A stretch of 64,000 nt of DNA from Cytobacillus praedii (GCF_001439605.1 NZ_LMBX01000006.1:62001-126000); one strand, 5' to 3'. Shown: positions 44,000-53,223, counted from the first letter of the stretch. Made by a program: numbers and translations. Notes: generated from the sequence alone by a model not told the origin.

Positions 44000-44185
44000 A
44001 TGCAATCGTTGACACAAACAGAAGTGGAAAATTTGCGAAGAATCATTGGCGAACATGGAATGATCGCCAACAAATTAGAAGCTTATGCTCAAACAGCTAT
44101 GGATTCTGAGTTAAAAACGATGCTGCAAAGAGATGCTCAAGCAGCAAAAACAGCGCAACAGCAGCTTCTAACATTCTTACAATAA
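44000..44185 (+). CDS. Small CotF-type spore coat protein, first of a pair
   Basis: A 61-residue, alanine- and glutamine-rich helical protein (TQTEVENLRRIIGEHGMIANKL at the start, in part). It matches the N-terminal helix pair of CotF-type ferritin-like proteins, as in the small YraG-type gene products. GAAAGGGG before the ATG. It lies 12 bp before the second member, so they form one operon. Together they would give one split CotF-like bundle in the spore coat. Confidence 0.75.
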   Translation: MQSLTQTEVENLRRIIGEHGMIANKLEAYAQTAMDSELKTMLQRDAQAAKTAQQQLLTFLQ

Positions 44186-44197
44186 GGGGGACTATTC

Positions 44198-44452
44198 GTG
44201 CTGCAAGATAAAGATATTGTTAATGATTATTTAAATGGATTAAATGCAAGTTTAAAAAGCTATGCAGGCTATATTAGCGATGCAAATAATACAGAGCTAA
44301 GACAAACATTAATTCAATTAAGAAATGCAGATGAGTCCCGGCAGAGAACAGTTTATAATTATGCTCTTCAAAAAGGGGATTATAAGCCTGCACAAACAGC
44401 TACACAAGAGGAAATTGAACATGTACGAACAGAGTTAACTTCTGGTCAATAA
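44198..44452 (+). CDS. Small CotF-type spore coat protein, second of a pair
   Basis: An 84-residue helical protein with the CotF-family pattern KDIVNDYLNGLNASLKSYA, NTELRQTLIQLRN and YNYALQKGDYKPAQTAT. GTG start after AAGGGGG. The ending YYxPAQ-like tail is typical of the YraF/CotF C-terminal half. Probably assembled into the coat late in sporulation. A terminator follows. Confidence 0.82.
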   Translation: MLQDKDIVNDYLNGLNASLKSYAGYISDANNTELRQTLIQLRNADESRQRTVYNYALQKGDYKPAQTATQEEIEHVRTELTSGQ

Positions 44453-44468
44453 TACGGAGCAAACTCCG

Positions 44469-44508
44469 AAAATCCACTTGTTATCCATTAAAAACAAGTG
44501 GATTTTTA
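44469..44508 (+). terminator. Terminator after the coat protein pair
   Basis: AAAATCCACTTGTT and AACAAGTGGATTTT form a 14-bp perfect stem with a 10-base loop and T tail. Confidence 0.9.
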
Positions 44509-44602
44509 CTGTTAAGGATTAGTAGAATTTTTTCTTATTCATATTATGGTAAAATAACTTTATTCAATAACAACATTTATATGTTTAATAAGGGGTAAAG
44601 TA

Positions 44603-45601
44603 ATGACAAAAGTTGGATTAGTAATGAGAAAAATACAATTTACGGAGGCACAAGGCCCACGTATCTTCGCTGAACGTCTTAAAGTGATTGGAGAAGAGCT
44701 AGGCATTGAAATTATTTTTATTTCACCAGAACGGCATGTGAGCGGATATGACTGGCTTCCTGGATACGAACATGAAAAAGGAGATCTTGTTAACTATGAT
44801 ATCGTACTAGATCAAATTTATTCTCAAAAAATTGATCACGTTATCTACACAGTGTCTGGTTTTACTTATTTAAAAATGTTCTTGAAAAATAGTGTGCTTT
44901 TTCCACATAGTTTCCCAGATCCGGCTTTGACAGGATATGAGATGATGAAGCCTTTCTATCAAATTGTGGATAAGGCAATTGTCCAAACCGATTTTTTGAA
45001 AAAGGAAATGGCACGTCATTATGGTGTTCATGATGTAACGGTTATTCCAATTGGGTTCAATGAAACTCTTGCGAATAAATACTATGATCCATCTCAAGTT
45101 GTAGATAATCGCATCCTTTGGATTGGCAGAGATGAAGAAAATCGGCGCCCTGATCTAGTGATTGAGTATGCACATAAAAACCCGGATAAAGAAGTGTTTA
45201 TGGTTTTCGGTGGCGAACGATATCGAGAAAGTATGAAGAAATATCAAATTCCAAGTAATGTGAAACTCCAGTTTGCTCTATCACAAGATGAAATTTTCAC
45301 CTTGATGAATTCTGCAAAGGTATATTGGAGCTGTTCTAAATTTGACACTTTCGCCATGCCTCTAACTGAAGCTTTAGCAATGGGGAAGATTATCGTTAAA
45401 CCAGAGCATCCATGCTATGATCATATCAGTGCGAAGTATTCCTTCTCCGGCAATGAAAAGAATTGGTTTGAACTTGTTAATATGGCAGCTTCTGTTCCAA
45501 TTAAAGCATCTATGGAGAATCGTAATTACGCATTTGATGCCTTTTCAAACACGGTGATGAGAGAAGGCTATCGTTTATTCTTTAATGAGTGGATTAAATA
45601 G
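44603..45601 (+). CDS. GT-B fold glycosyltransferase (family 4-like)
   Basis: A 332-residue protein. The C-terminal half has the GT-B nucleotide-sugar region: ILWIGRDEENRRPDLVIEYA, then SKFDTFAMPLTEALAMGKIIV, where the E-x(7)-E-like pattern of GT4 enzymes is partly kept. The N-terminal half (GLVMRKIQFTEAQGPRIFAE) resembles the acceptor domain. No membrane segment. AAGGGG precedes the ATG. Monocistronic with its own terminator, so it is not part of a visible polysaccharide cluster. Donor and acceptor unknown. Confidence 0.82.
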   Translation: MTKVGLVMRKIQFTEAQGPRIFAERLKVIGEELGIEIIFISPERHVSGYDWLPGYEHEKGDLVNYDIVLDQIYSQKIDHVIYTVSGFTYLKMFLKNSVLFPHSFPDPALTGYEMMKPFYQIVDKAIVQTDFLKKEMARHYGVHDVTVIPIGFNETLANKYYDPSQVVDNRILWIGRDEENRRPDLVIEYAHKNPDKEVFMVFGGERYRESMKKYQIPSNVKLQFALSQDEIFTLMNSAKVYWSCSKFDTFAMPLTEALAMGKIIVKPEHPCYDHISAKYSFSGNEKNWFELVNMAASVPIKASMENRNYAFDAFSNTVMREGYRLFFNEWIK

Positions 45602-45621
45602 GATTAAATATAAAAGCAATT

Positions 45622-45658
45622 AGCCGATTGGAGACAATTCACCGATCGGCTTTTTTTA
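45622..45658 (+). terminator. Terminator after the glycosyltransferase gene
   Basis: AGCCGATTGG pairs with CCGATCGGCT (one G-T pair) and is followed by seven T. Confidence 0.9.
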
Positions 45659-45773
45659 TCCAATCGCCATTTTTTTCATGATTAAATATTTTTCATTGTC
45701 AACCTTTTTGTGAGTAAACCAGATAGGATGACAAAGAATAATTGTATAACTTAACAAAATGGAGATGGATCCT

Positions 45774-47033
45774 ATGTCAAATACGAATCAAATACCTCGA
45801 GAAGATGGAATGGATCATAGTCTGAGCCTTTTGAGAGAAGGATATATGTATATTTTAAATAGACGCCGAAGCTTTCAATCTGATATCTTTGAAACCCGTT
45901 TACTTGGAAGTAAAGTAATTTGTATGGGTGGAAAGGAAGCAGCTGAGGTTTTTTATGACACTGAAAAGTTCAAAAGAAAAAATGCAGCACCTAATCGGGC
46001 GGTGCAAACATTGTTCGGGAAAAATGGCGTCCAAAGTTTAGACGATATGAAACATAAACAGCGTAAAGAAATGTTTATGTCCATCATGTCCCCAGATCAA
46101 TTAAAAAAACTGATTAACATCACAAAGGAACAATGGCAGGCAGCAGTAAATAAATGGAGGGATATGGACGAAGTTACCCTTTATGATGAAGTACAGGTAC
46201 TTTTGTGCCGGACCGCCTGCCAATGGGCAGATGTACCGCTTCCAGAAGAGAAAGCTGCTGAGCTGTCAAAAGATTTAGGGGCAATGTTCGAGTCGGCTGC
46301 GAAAGTAGGTCCAAGTCATTGGAAAGGGAGGAACGCAAGAAATCAAGTAGAAAAGTGGATGGGAGATATTATTGATAAGGTTCGTGCAGGAAACGTACAG
46401 CCTTCTAAGAATTCTGTATTAGAGCAATTTGTCTGGTACCGTAATCCAGATGGAAATCTACTTGATACTAAGACTGTTGCTGTAGAGATCATCAATATTT
46501 TACGGCCAATTGTGGCGATTGCCATATATATTAACTTTCTAGCATTGGCCCTGTATCATCATCCAGAAGAAGGTAAAAAGCTGAAAACCAATGATACAAA
46601 ATATCCTGAACTGTTTATACAAGAAGTCCGCCGTTTCTATCCTTTTTTTCCTTTTGTAGCGGCATTGGTAAAAAAGGATTTTACTTGGAAGGGCTATACA
46701 TTTAAAAAAGACACATTGACGCTGCTGGATATCTACGGTACAAATCATGACACAAGCATTTGGGATAATCCTGATCGATTTAATCCCAAAAGATTTGAAA
46801 ACCGTAAAGAAAATTTATATGATTTTATCCCTCAAGGTGGTGGTGATTATTTTTTGGGTCACCGCTGCGCAGGGGAGTGGGTAACCCTTGAAGTATTAAA
46901 AGTAAGCCTTGATTTTTTAGTAACCCAAATAAAGTATGAAATTCCTGATCAAGATTTAAGCTTTAGCATGGATAGTATGCCAAGTATTCCTAATAGCAGA
47001 ATAGTAATGAAAAATATCAAGAAATTATTTTAG
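45774..47033 (+). CDS. CYP152 fatty-acid hydroxylase (P450 peroxygenase)
   Basis: A 419-residue P450. The heme loop is [15 protein letters not shown] with Cys365, in the form peculiar to CYP152. Arg244-Pro245 (NILRPIVA) corresponds to Arg242, which holds the fatty-acid carboxylate in the Bacillus subtilis enzyme. Gln87 in NGVQSLDD aligns with Gln85 of that enzyme, rather than the His found in the alkene-forming OleT. So peroxide-driven alpha/beta hydroxylation of fatty acids is predicted. The ATG at 45774 has GGAG 8-9 bases upstream. No redoxin partner is needed and none is present. Confidence 0.93.
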   Translation: MSNTNQIPREDGMDHSLSLLREGYMYILNRRRSFQSDIFETRLLGSKVICMGGKEAAEVFYDTEKFKRKNAAPNRAVQTLFGKNGVQSLDDMKHKQRKEMFMSIMSPDQLKKLINITKEQWQAAVNKWRDMDEVTLYDEVQVLLCRTACQWADVPLPEEKAAELSKDLGAMFESAAKVGPSHWKGRNARNQVEKWMGDIIDKVRAGNVQPSKNSVLEQFVWYRNPDGNLLDTKTVAVEIINILRPIVAIAIYINFLALALYHHPEEGKKLKTNDTKYPELFIQEVRRFYPFFPFVAALVKKDFTWKGYTFKKDTLTLLDIYGTNHDTSIWDNPDRFNPKRFENRKENLYDFIPQGGGDYFLGHRCAGEWVTLEVLKVSLDFLVTQIKYEIPDQDLSFSMDSMPSIPNSRIVMKNIKKLF

Positions 47034-47113
47034 CGATTGTTCATTTGTTCCATACAATTTAAATCATTAATCCAACCATTTAACTGACAACTATTATCCA
47101 TATTCAAAGTTTG

Positions 47114-47147
47114 AACCGCCTTTACATTTGTGTATGGCGGTTTTTTT
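47114..47147 (+). terminator. Terminator after the P450 gene
   Basis: AACCGCC and GGCGGTT pair across a 15-base loop, followed by seven or more T. Confidence 0.85.
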
Positions 47148-47194
47148 ACTTCACTGGGTTTCCTGCATTAAAATAATGAAAGAATAGAAATTAT

Positions 47195-47383
47195 TTCAAT
47201 GCGATTTACTTTAGAGAGCATGGAGAGATTCTCTTTGAAATTGCAACAGATCCTCCAGGATTTGCACATGACGAAACACAAGAAATTTTGGGTGAGAAGC
47301 TGATGCTGTCTGCTCAATATGAATCACATAGAGAGAAAATCGAACGTGTCCTATTGCCTTTTGAAATTCGTAAATTTGATTAG
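47195..47383 (+). pseudogene. Fragment of a ring-cleaving (MhqO-like) dioxygenase
   Basis: An open stretch of 62 codons with no start codon reads YFREHGEILFEIATDPPGFA, then EILGEKLMLSAQYESHREKI and ends normally. This is the C-terminal end of vicinal-oxygen-chelate ring-cleaving dioxygenases such as MhqO, including the metal-ligand Glu in ILFEIATDPPGF. About 250 upstream residues are missing. It is a deletion remnant of a quinone-detoxification gene. Confidence 0.82.
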
Positions 47384-47389
47384 GACTGG

Positions 47390-47620
47390 AAAGGAATGAT
47401 TCTCTTTGCTAACAATGATCCTATTGCCGGAACATTCTATAGAGCTATGGGGAACAAAATCATATGGCTGTGATTTGGTAATAGGGAAGGTTGCCCAATT
47501 TCATTTTGATGAAGAAATTTATGCAATTGGAAGAATTGATCCAAAGTGCTAAGAAAAGAAATCACTCTTCCAGATTATCAAGTAAGCCGGCTTTTTTGCA
47601 CTTAGAACAAATGATCCTAT
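47390..47620 (+). pseudogene. Fragment of a flavin reductase-like protein
   Basis: Broken reading. One frame (47469-47552) gives VIGKVAQFHFDEEIYAIGRI followed by DPK, the typical block of flavin reductase (DIM6/NTAB) proteins. It then stops, and another frame continues with NHSSRLSSKPAFL. Upstream pieces (NDPIAGTFYRAMG, in another frame) may belong too. There are several stops and no start. It lies between the dioxygenase fragment and an intact nitroreductase; from 47620 to 47900 only unassignable, stop-rich sequence remains. Confidence 0.65.
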
Positions 47621-47917
47621 TTGTTCTCGAATGAAATCTAAGGAACTTTATTCACATGTGAGAATGCGAATGCAATTGTGCATCTTCTTTATGAAAAAAT
47701 TAGGCATCTATTATGAATTCAAAAAGTGAAGCTGCAGCAGAGTGGTTTTGTAGTCTAAATTGCATTTCATATCATATTAGAAGATTTTTGATATACAATT
47801 ACTGACTGATAAAATGAAGAATAGGGAAAAATAATAGCAAGCATGTATACAGTGATAAGCTGGCATAGATGCATTATACACAATTTTATTAAATCAAAAT
47901 TATGGAGGATTTTATTT

Positions 47918-48517
47918 ATGTCAAAAGATTTTTATTCTGTTTTAAAAGAAAGACGTTCATATTATGGAATTAATAAAGACATCTCCGTATCTGAAGAGAG
48001 AATAAAGGAAATAATTGAATTTGCAGTAAAATATACTCCGTCTGCCTTTAACTCTCAAACAGCGCGTCTTGTTGTATTAACTGGAGATGCCCATAATAAA
48101 TTATGGGATATTACAACAAAGACATTAAAAGAAGTTGTTGGAAATGGGGATTTCACTGGAACTCAGCAAAAAATGGATTCATTTAATGCAGGGTATGGTA
48201 CAGTCTTATTTTTTGAAGATGAAGCAATTGTTAAAGCCCTTCAAGAACAATTTGCTTTATATGCTGATAATTTTCCTATTTGGTCTGAACAAGCTTCTGG
48301 TATGCACCAATTAGTAGTCTGGGCTGGATTAGAGGCAGAAGGTCTAGGTGCATCATTACAGCACTATAACCCACTAATTGATGAAGAAGTAAAAAGGGAA
48401 TGGAATATTCCTTCAACTTGGAAATTAATTGCTCAAATTCCATTTGGAAATCCAACTGCACAACCTGGTGAAAAAGAATTTAAGCCACTTGAAGAACGTG
48501 TTAAATTCATAAAATAA
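47918..48517 (+). CDS. Nitroreductase-family protein (MhqN/YodC-like)
   Basis: A 200-residue FMN-dependent oxidoreductase. FYSVLKERRSYYGINKDI is the FMN-phosphate binding N-terminus, YTPSAFNSQTARLVVL the second FMN block, and GLEAEGLGASLQHYNP the third. In Bacillus subtilis close relatives MhqN and YodC respond to quinones under MhqR or YodB control. The ATG at 47918 has GGAGG 6 bases upstream; a longer in-frame start at 47843 lacks one. It sits after remnants of a dioxygenase, consistent with an old mhq-type locus. Confidence 0.9.
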   Translation: MSKDFYSVLKERRSYYGINKDISVSEERIKEIIEFAVKYTPSAFNSQTARLVVLTGDAHNKLWDITTKTLKEVVGNGDFTGTQQKMDSFNAGYGTVLFFEDEAIVKALQEQFALYADNFPIWSEQASGMHQLVVWAGLEAEGLGASLQHYNPLIDEEVKREWNIPSTWKLIAQIPFGNPTAQPGEKEFKPLEERVKFIK

Positions 48518-48533
48518 AGAGAATTTTTCTTTT

Positions 48534-48564
48534 CCTGATAATACGCTTATTATCAGGTTTTTTT
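48534..48564 (+). terminator. Terminator after the nitroreductase gene
   Basis: CCTGATAATA pairs with TATTATCAGG around CGCT, with a run of seven T. Confidence 0.9.
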
Positions 48565-48709
48565 ATTCAGGTAATAAACCATGTAATGTACTAGAATCAT
48601 TATTCAGATTAGGAATCTTATCAAATCAAAAAGGAAGTGTTTTTACGCATAAATAAAATCTTCCAGGGAATTTTATAAATATTAATAATAGAAGAGGCGG
48701 ATATCATAA

Positions 48710-49195
48710 ATGGAGAAAAAACTATTGAATCTACTTTTTTGCATATGTATTTGTACAGTTCCATTCTTATTTAAAGGGGAAAAAATGCGAGAAAACCTAG
48801 TTGTTTTTTTCTCAAAAGGAGTTCTAGCAACACTAGTGGATGCTTATGTTGTTGGTACGAAAAGAGTTGCCTATCCAGTCCGACCCTTCCCATCAATATT
48901 TAAGACTAACCTCATTTATGATATATTATTTTTCCCTATTTTAAGTGTGATCTGGGTTAAAATTTCTTACAATGATAGGCTGCCTATGATTCTTCTCAAA
49001 AGTTTACTATTTAGTGTACCCATGAGTATTGGACAATGGTATTTTGAAAAAAACACTAAACTATTTAAGTGGGAAAAATGGTCTATTTTCCATACATTTG
49101 GCAGTGTTTGTTTTACCCTATTTACAATTAGAGGGTTTGTTGGATTAATCAAAAAAATTGATTTATTAAAAAATAAACAGCCTTCCACAGAATAG
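48710..49195 (+). CDS. CBO0543-family membrane protein (second copy)
   Basis: A 161-residue protein with about four membrane helices and the family motif YPVRPFPSIF at residues ~54-63. It is a distant paralogue of the gene ending at 6968. A purine-rich GAGGCGG lies before the ATG. It is followed 16 bp later by another membrane gene, so the two are likely co-expressed. Function unknown. Confidence 0.78.
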   Translation: MEKKLLNLLFCICICTVPFLFKGEKMRENLVVFFSKGVLATLVDAYVVGTKRVAYPVRPFPSIFKTNLIYDILFFPILSVIWVKISYNDRLPMILLKSLLFSVPMSIGQWYFEKNTKLFKWEKWSIFHTFGSVCFTLFTIRGFVGLIKKIDLLKNKQPSTE

Positions 49196-49211
49196 TGGAG
49201 ACTAATTATTT

Positions 49212-49685
49212 ATGAAAAAAGTACAAAAATTAGAAGCCATTTTATGGAGCATAGCCTTTCCAGGTTTTGGGCAACTCTTAAACAGACATTTATTTAAAGG
49301 ATTTGTTTTTATCTTTTTAGAGTTTATCATAAATGTAAACAGTTTCTTTAATCAAGCTATTATGTATAGTTTTCTTGGAAAAATAATGGATGCTGAATTA
49401 GTGGTCAATCATCAATGGCTCATGTTTTACCCTTGTCTATATATGTATGCTATGTATGACGCTTACAAATTTGCTGATGGGGAAAATCCGCCATATTCGT
49501 ATGTTCCATTTGCTTTTGGGGCCTATTTTGTCACAGTTGGTCTTATGTATTCTCCAAACAAATACTTTGGTATTTTTTTTGGACCCATATGGCTTCCAAT
49601 ATTGTCTTTGATTCCTGGTCTGGCTGTTGGGTTCATTATTCGTTATTTTATAATTAAATATCATTCACGCCAAATAAGCAGTTAA
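49212..49685 (+). CDS. Multi-pass membrane protein, partner of the CBO0543 gene
   Basis: A 157-residue protein with four membrane helices. The N-terminus carries SIAFPGFGQLLNRHLFKGFV, a TM2-like pattern of proline-glycine-x-G-Q; a central YMYAMYDAYKFADG block follows. I do not recognise a named family. The ribosome site is weak (GTGGAG 10 bases upstream). Being directly after a CBO0543 gene suggests a joint role in the membrane, possibly in spores or stress, but this is a guess. Confidence 0.72.
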   Translation: MKKVQKLEAILWSIAFPGFGQLLNRHLFKGFVFIFLEFIINVNSFFNQAIMYSFLGKIMDAELVVNHQWLMFYPCLYMYAMYDAYKFADGENPPYSYVPFAFGAYFVTVGLMYSPNKYFGIFFGPIWLPILSLIPGLAVGFIIRYFIIKYHSRQISS

Positions 49686-49781
49686 GCATGCTTCCCTCCA
49701 TTGTTCCTCCTTTCATCAAGAGTAAATGCAAAATTTAAATGGGATACTAAATCTATAATATAAAGAAGGAGGAGTTTCACA

Positions 49782-50801
49782 TTGGAATCTGAAAAAAAGC
49801 AAGTAAATATTGAATTATCTTGCACAGAAATTGGTGGTCTTTGGGGTGTTTATTTACAAGAAAGTATGAATTCATGTTTTCTTAAATACTTTTTGCATCA
49901 TCTTCAAGATGAAGAAATTATTCCATTAGCAAAAGAGGCACTACAAGTTTCACAAGTCCGATTAGAAAAGATAAAAAGCTTTTTCCTTTCAGAAAACTTT
50001 CCGTTGCCTGCTGCTTTTTCAGAAGGAGATGTGAATTTTGCAGCCCCTCCATTATTCAATGATGTGTTTACATTAAGTTATATTTATATGATGAATCGTT
50101 TAGGGATGATTAATTTTAGCTATACTGCATCCAATAACGTTCGGCTTGATGTGCTTGATTTTTTTACAGAGTGTATTCATACCTCTACAGAAATGTTCGG
50201 AAAAGCAGTCAAGATGATGTTGTCAAAAGGCATTTATGATCGACCGCCTAAAATGAACTACCCTAAAGAAATTGAATTTGTCCAGAAGGATTCCTTTTTA
50301 ACAGGATTTATAGGTGCTAAACGTCCGTTGAACGCCATAGAATTATCCGAGATATTTTTTAATATTGAGCGTAATTACTTTTCGATACTTATAATGCTAG
50401 CCTTTGCTCAAGTAGTAAAAGACAAGAGTCTAAAAAAACATATAAAAAAGGGAAAAACGATAAGTGAAAAGCAAATTTCCTTCTTCAATAATTTACTAAT
50501 GGAAGAAGGACTGCTTGGGACTGTGACCGTTGGCATGGAAGTAACTGACTCTACTTTCTCACCATTCTCAGATAAACTTATCCTTTCTATGATAAATGTA
50601 TTAAATTCCGTAGATATTAGCTTAATTTCACATGCAATGTCTGTAACGATGAGAACCGATCTTACGGCTCAATATAGTAAAATTATTGCAGAGGTTATGA
50701 TGTACGCAAAGGACACTTTCGATATAGTGGTGGAGAAGAAGTGGCTGGAGCAGCCCCCGCTGGTGACAAATCGAAAGAAACTGATAAATAGTAAAAAATG
50801 A
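49782..50801 (+). CDS. DUF3231-family protein
   Basis: A 339-residue protein formed of two similar helical halves (about residues 10-165 and 175-330). Each starts with a L-S/N-x-x-E-I/L pattern (NIELSCTEIGGLWGVYLQES, and KRPLNAIELSEIFFNIERNY). The family has a ferritin/CotF-like fold and is common, with several copies, in spore formers. No role is established. TTG start after AAGGAGGAG. A terminator follows the stop by about 20 bp. Confidence 0.88.
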   Translation: MESEKKQVNIELSCTEIGGLWGVYLQESMNSCFLKYFLHHLQDEEIIPLAKEALQVSQVRLEKIKSFFLSENFPLPAAFSEGDVNFAAPPLFNDVFTLSYIYMMNRLGMINFSYTASNNVRLDVLDFFTECIHTSTEMFGKAVKMMLSKGIYDRPPKMNYPKEIEFVQKDSFLTGFIGAKRPLNAIELSEIFFNIERNYFSILIMLAFAQVVKDKSLKKHIKKGKTISEKQISFFNNLLMEEGLLGTVTVGMEVTDSTFSPFSDKLILSMINVLNSVDISLISHAMSVTMRTDLTAQYSKIIAEVMMYAKDTFDIVVEKKWLEQPPLVTNRKKLINSKK

Positions 50802-50819
50802 GCATGTGGTACAAAAATA

Positions 50820-50866
50820 AATAAAGGGAAGCCAGAGAGTTAATTTGGTTTCCCTTTATTATTTTT
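50820..50866. terminator. Terminator, probably bidirectional
   Basis: AATAAAGGGAA-CC pairs with GG-TTTCCCTTTATT, with T-rich ends on both strands. It separates the DUF3231 gene from the convergent SEDS-type gene. Confidence 0.82.
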
Positions 50867-50911
50867 AAAAATATTGCTGTGTACCCGAAAAAGTTCTTTA
50901 AAAAACACGGT

Positions 50912-52240
50912 TCAATGCAAATATGTTATTGTCGGCTCTACAAAATCCTTTTTACGGTACACATTCAGAATGAGACCAAGTATTGCAGAGTAAAACAGCA
51001 GCATACTTCCACCATAGCTAATAAAAGGGAGGGAGACGCCCATAATTGGTACAATTCCAAAGCCCATTAGGACATTCCAGCAAGTAGGAACAGTGAATAA
51101 TGTTGCACCTCCGATTACTAACAGCCTTCCAAATAGATCCTTTGTTATTAACGCATTGATTGAAATTCGTAAAATAAATATCAATAGGATTATACATAGG
51201 AGTATTCCAAATAACCATCCTAGGGAATAGACAAGATAAGGAAAAACAAAATCTGTATGTGCTGCAGGCAGAAATTGTTGGATATTAATATCGTTGTAGA
51301 GCCCCCGACCGAACCAGCCTGAATTTGATAAAATGTCTTTAACCAAAATGTACATAAATCCTGCTCCATTTGGATCAGCATCAGGATTAATAAAAGCAGC
51401 TAGTCTAATAAAAAAGTAATCTTTGCGATAGGACGTAATCAATGTGCTTAAAAAAATTAAACCTGCAGCCATATTAACCAGTCCTATGCTAACAGCTAAC
51501 CTTTTCTGAACTTGAGAAAAAGCAAACATTGATCCTATACAAAAAAAGTAAATGATACTAAACATTATATTAGGAAGCATCATATAGAAAAAAATAGGGC
51601 TCCAAAATAAGAAAAAGAGTAATATTTGTTTTTTCCAGCTTTTAAATGTATTAATTTTGTTAAAGATACCAGCCCACGCAAGGAACAGAAAAAATAAGGA
51701 GAGAACTGTTACATTCATTCTATATCCAAAAAAAGAAATCCACGTCTTTATCCCATTTGTTGTATAACCAGATATATTAGTAAATATTAGCAGTGCCAAA
51801 CCACTTCCGAAAAAAAACACCCAACTTTTTGTTAGCTTTCTGTAATCAAAGAATAAAATTCCTACGATTACTAAAATACTAAGTGTTAACCAGATTGCTT
51901 GCCGCCCAATAAAGAAGGTATTGAATATTGCCATTTCAGGAACACCGCCTACTAGTGGAAGAAAGCTAATGCCAGCAATAATAATAAATAAAAAAATAAG
52001 AAGCCAATCCATTTTGGGCTTATGGATGCGGTTTAAATTATCTCCAATGGTGAAGGGGTTACCCATTTCTTTTATTGCCTTATCATCCGCTTCATCTTTA
52101 GATACTCCACCCTTTTGGAAGGTTTGGCTTAACTCTACCAAGTGATTGGTTAGTTCTTTTTTGATCATCTTGTGAGCTTCTTTGGATTTTACTTTAGATG
52201 TTACTTTAGATAAAAATTCATCAAATCTTGAAGAGTTCAT
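50912..52240 (-). CDS. SEDS-family (FtsW/RodA/SpoVE) protein with N-terminal HAAS-like domain
   Basis: A 442-residue protein. Residues 1-70 are a soluble HAAS/DUF1700-like domain (IKKELTNHLVELSQTFQKGG, then a K-E-M-G-NPF motif). Ten or so membrane helices with SEDS landmarks follow: FLPAAHTDFVFPY (322-334, the conserved Asp at 330) and LPFISYGGSMLL (404-415). The usual Glu of the PE-x-HTDF loop is Ala here. SEDS proteins polymerise peptidoglycan with a class B PBP; none is adjacent. ATG with GAGGAGG, overlapping padR by four bases. Function inferred as a conditional cell-wall polymerase. Confidence 0.85.
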   Translation of the reverse strand: MNSSRFDEFLSKVTSKVKSKEAHKMIKKELTNHLVELSQTFQKGGVSKDEADDKAIKEMGNPFTIGDNLNRIHKPKMDWLLIFLFIIIAGISFLPLVGGVPEMAIFNTFFIGRQAIWLTLSILVIVGILFFDYRKLTKSWVFFFGSGLALLIFTNISGYTTNGIKTWISFFGYRMNVTVLSLFFLFLAWAGIFNKINTFKSWKKQILLFFLFWSPIFFYMMLPNIMFSIIYFFCIGSMFAFSQVQKRLAVSIGLVNMAAGLIFLSTLITSYRKDYFFIRLAAFINPDADPNGAGFMYILVKDILSNSGWFGRGLYNDINIQQFLPAAHTDFVFPYLVYSLGWLFGILLCIILLIFILRISINALITKDLFGRLLVIGGATLFTVPTCWNVLMGFGIVPIMGVSLPFISYGGSMLLFYSAILGLILNVYRKKDFVEPTITYLH

Positions 52241-52671
52241 AAGGATGCCTCCTCAATTAAATGTTTTAGAGATGTAAGTTGCTTCGTGCTTTCTTGTTTG
52301 TATGCAGCTGCGTATTTTTTCCCTTTTGTGGTCAAAGTATAGTATTTTTTTTCATTTATCCACTTTGAGGAAAGGATTCCTTTGTTTTCTAACAGATGTA
52401 AAAGGGTATAGAGCTGTCCTTCATTGTTTTGGAAACAAAGTTCATGTTTTTGAAAAAGAAGAGTGGATATATCGTATCCATCCCTTGATTCAAGTTGAAG
52501 TGTTTCTAATAGAGCTATTATGGTTGACTCTTTCCAAGAATGGAGATTTAGTTGTGACTGTTTTCCTTGAATCGCTTCTTTCACAGCATCTTTCCGCTCA
52601 TTTGAAAAGGTAAGATCCTTAAAGACCGTTTTTTTCATGACATTCTTTAAATTATTGAAGGGATTGTCCAT
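52237..52671 (-). CDS. PadR-family transcriptional regulator
   Basis: A 144-residue protein. The winged helix spans about residues 45-120: LHSWKESTIIALLETLQLES, RDGYDISTLLF, then EGQLYTLLHLLENKGILSSK with the typical recognition helix and wing. The N-terminal 40-residue extension is unusual for PadR. AAGGAGG precedes the ATG. It is between the sigma gene (3-bp gap) and the HAAS-SEDS gene (4-bp overlap). HAAS domains are often paired with PadR regulators in Firmicutes, which fits. Confidence 0.88.
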   Translation of the reverse strand: MDNPFNNLKNVMKKTVFKDLTFSNERKDAVKEAIQGKQSQLNLHSWKESTIIALLETLQLESRDGYDISTLLFQKHELCFQNNEGQLYTLLHLLENKGILSSKWINEKKYYTLTTKGKKYAAAYKQESTKQLTSLKHLIEEASL

Positions 52672-52674
52672 TGA

Positions 52675-53223
52675 TTAATCCTCCTTAATCAGCTTGTCCT
52701 TAAGTAACTCCTTCGCTCGTTTTAATCTAGTTTTTATCGTATTTATATTGACAGAAGTAACTTTGCTTATCTCTGCTAATGGCATCTCCTCATAGTAATG
52801 AAGAAAAACTGCTTCTCTGTACTTAATTGGTAAATTCATGACAGCTTGAGTCAAACTTTCTTCTTCATTCTTCGCAATGATCTCCTCTTCAACATGAATG
52901 GATTTGGAAGGGATATAATCAAAAATTTTCTCGTTTAGCGTTATTTTGCGATAATGCCAGCTTCTTAAATAGTCTTTACAATGATTGCAAGCGATTCGAT
53001 ATACCCAAGTTTTTATTGAAGATCGTTGACTAAACTGACCTAATTTTTCATAACACTTAATAAATATCTCTTGGGTTAAATCCTCCGCTGTCGTTCGATT
53101 TTTTACATATGTATATACGAGATGCAGAAGATCATCACTATATTCTTGCATTAATTGATCAATGATCAGTTCTTTTTCTTCCAAACTTTCAATTGTCACC
53201 AAAAAATGCCTAAGCTCACTCAT
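52675..53223 (-). CDS. ECF-type RNA polymerase sigma factor
   Basis: A 182-residue sigma-70 protein with region 2 (YTYVKNRTTAEDLTQEIFIK, then FSQRSSIKTWVYRIACNHCKD) and region 4 (LPIKYREAVFLHYYEEMPLA, then NINTIKTRLKRAKELL). No anti-sigma factor with a classical zinc-finger is adjacent; the downstream HAAS-SEDS protein could take that place. An ECF-type promoter lies just upstream, which points to autoregulation. AGAGGTGAT before the ATG. Confidence 0.92.
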   Translation of the reverse strand: MSELRHFLVTIESLEEKELIIDQLMQEYSDDLLHLVYTYVKNRTTAEDLTQEIFIKCYEKLGQFSQRSSIKTWVYRIACNHCKDYLRSWHYRKITLNEKIFDYIPSKSIHVEEEIIAKNEEESLTQAVMNLPIKYREAVFLHYYEEMPLAEISKVTSVNINTIKTRLKRAKELLKDKLIKED

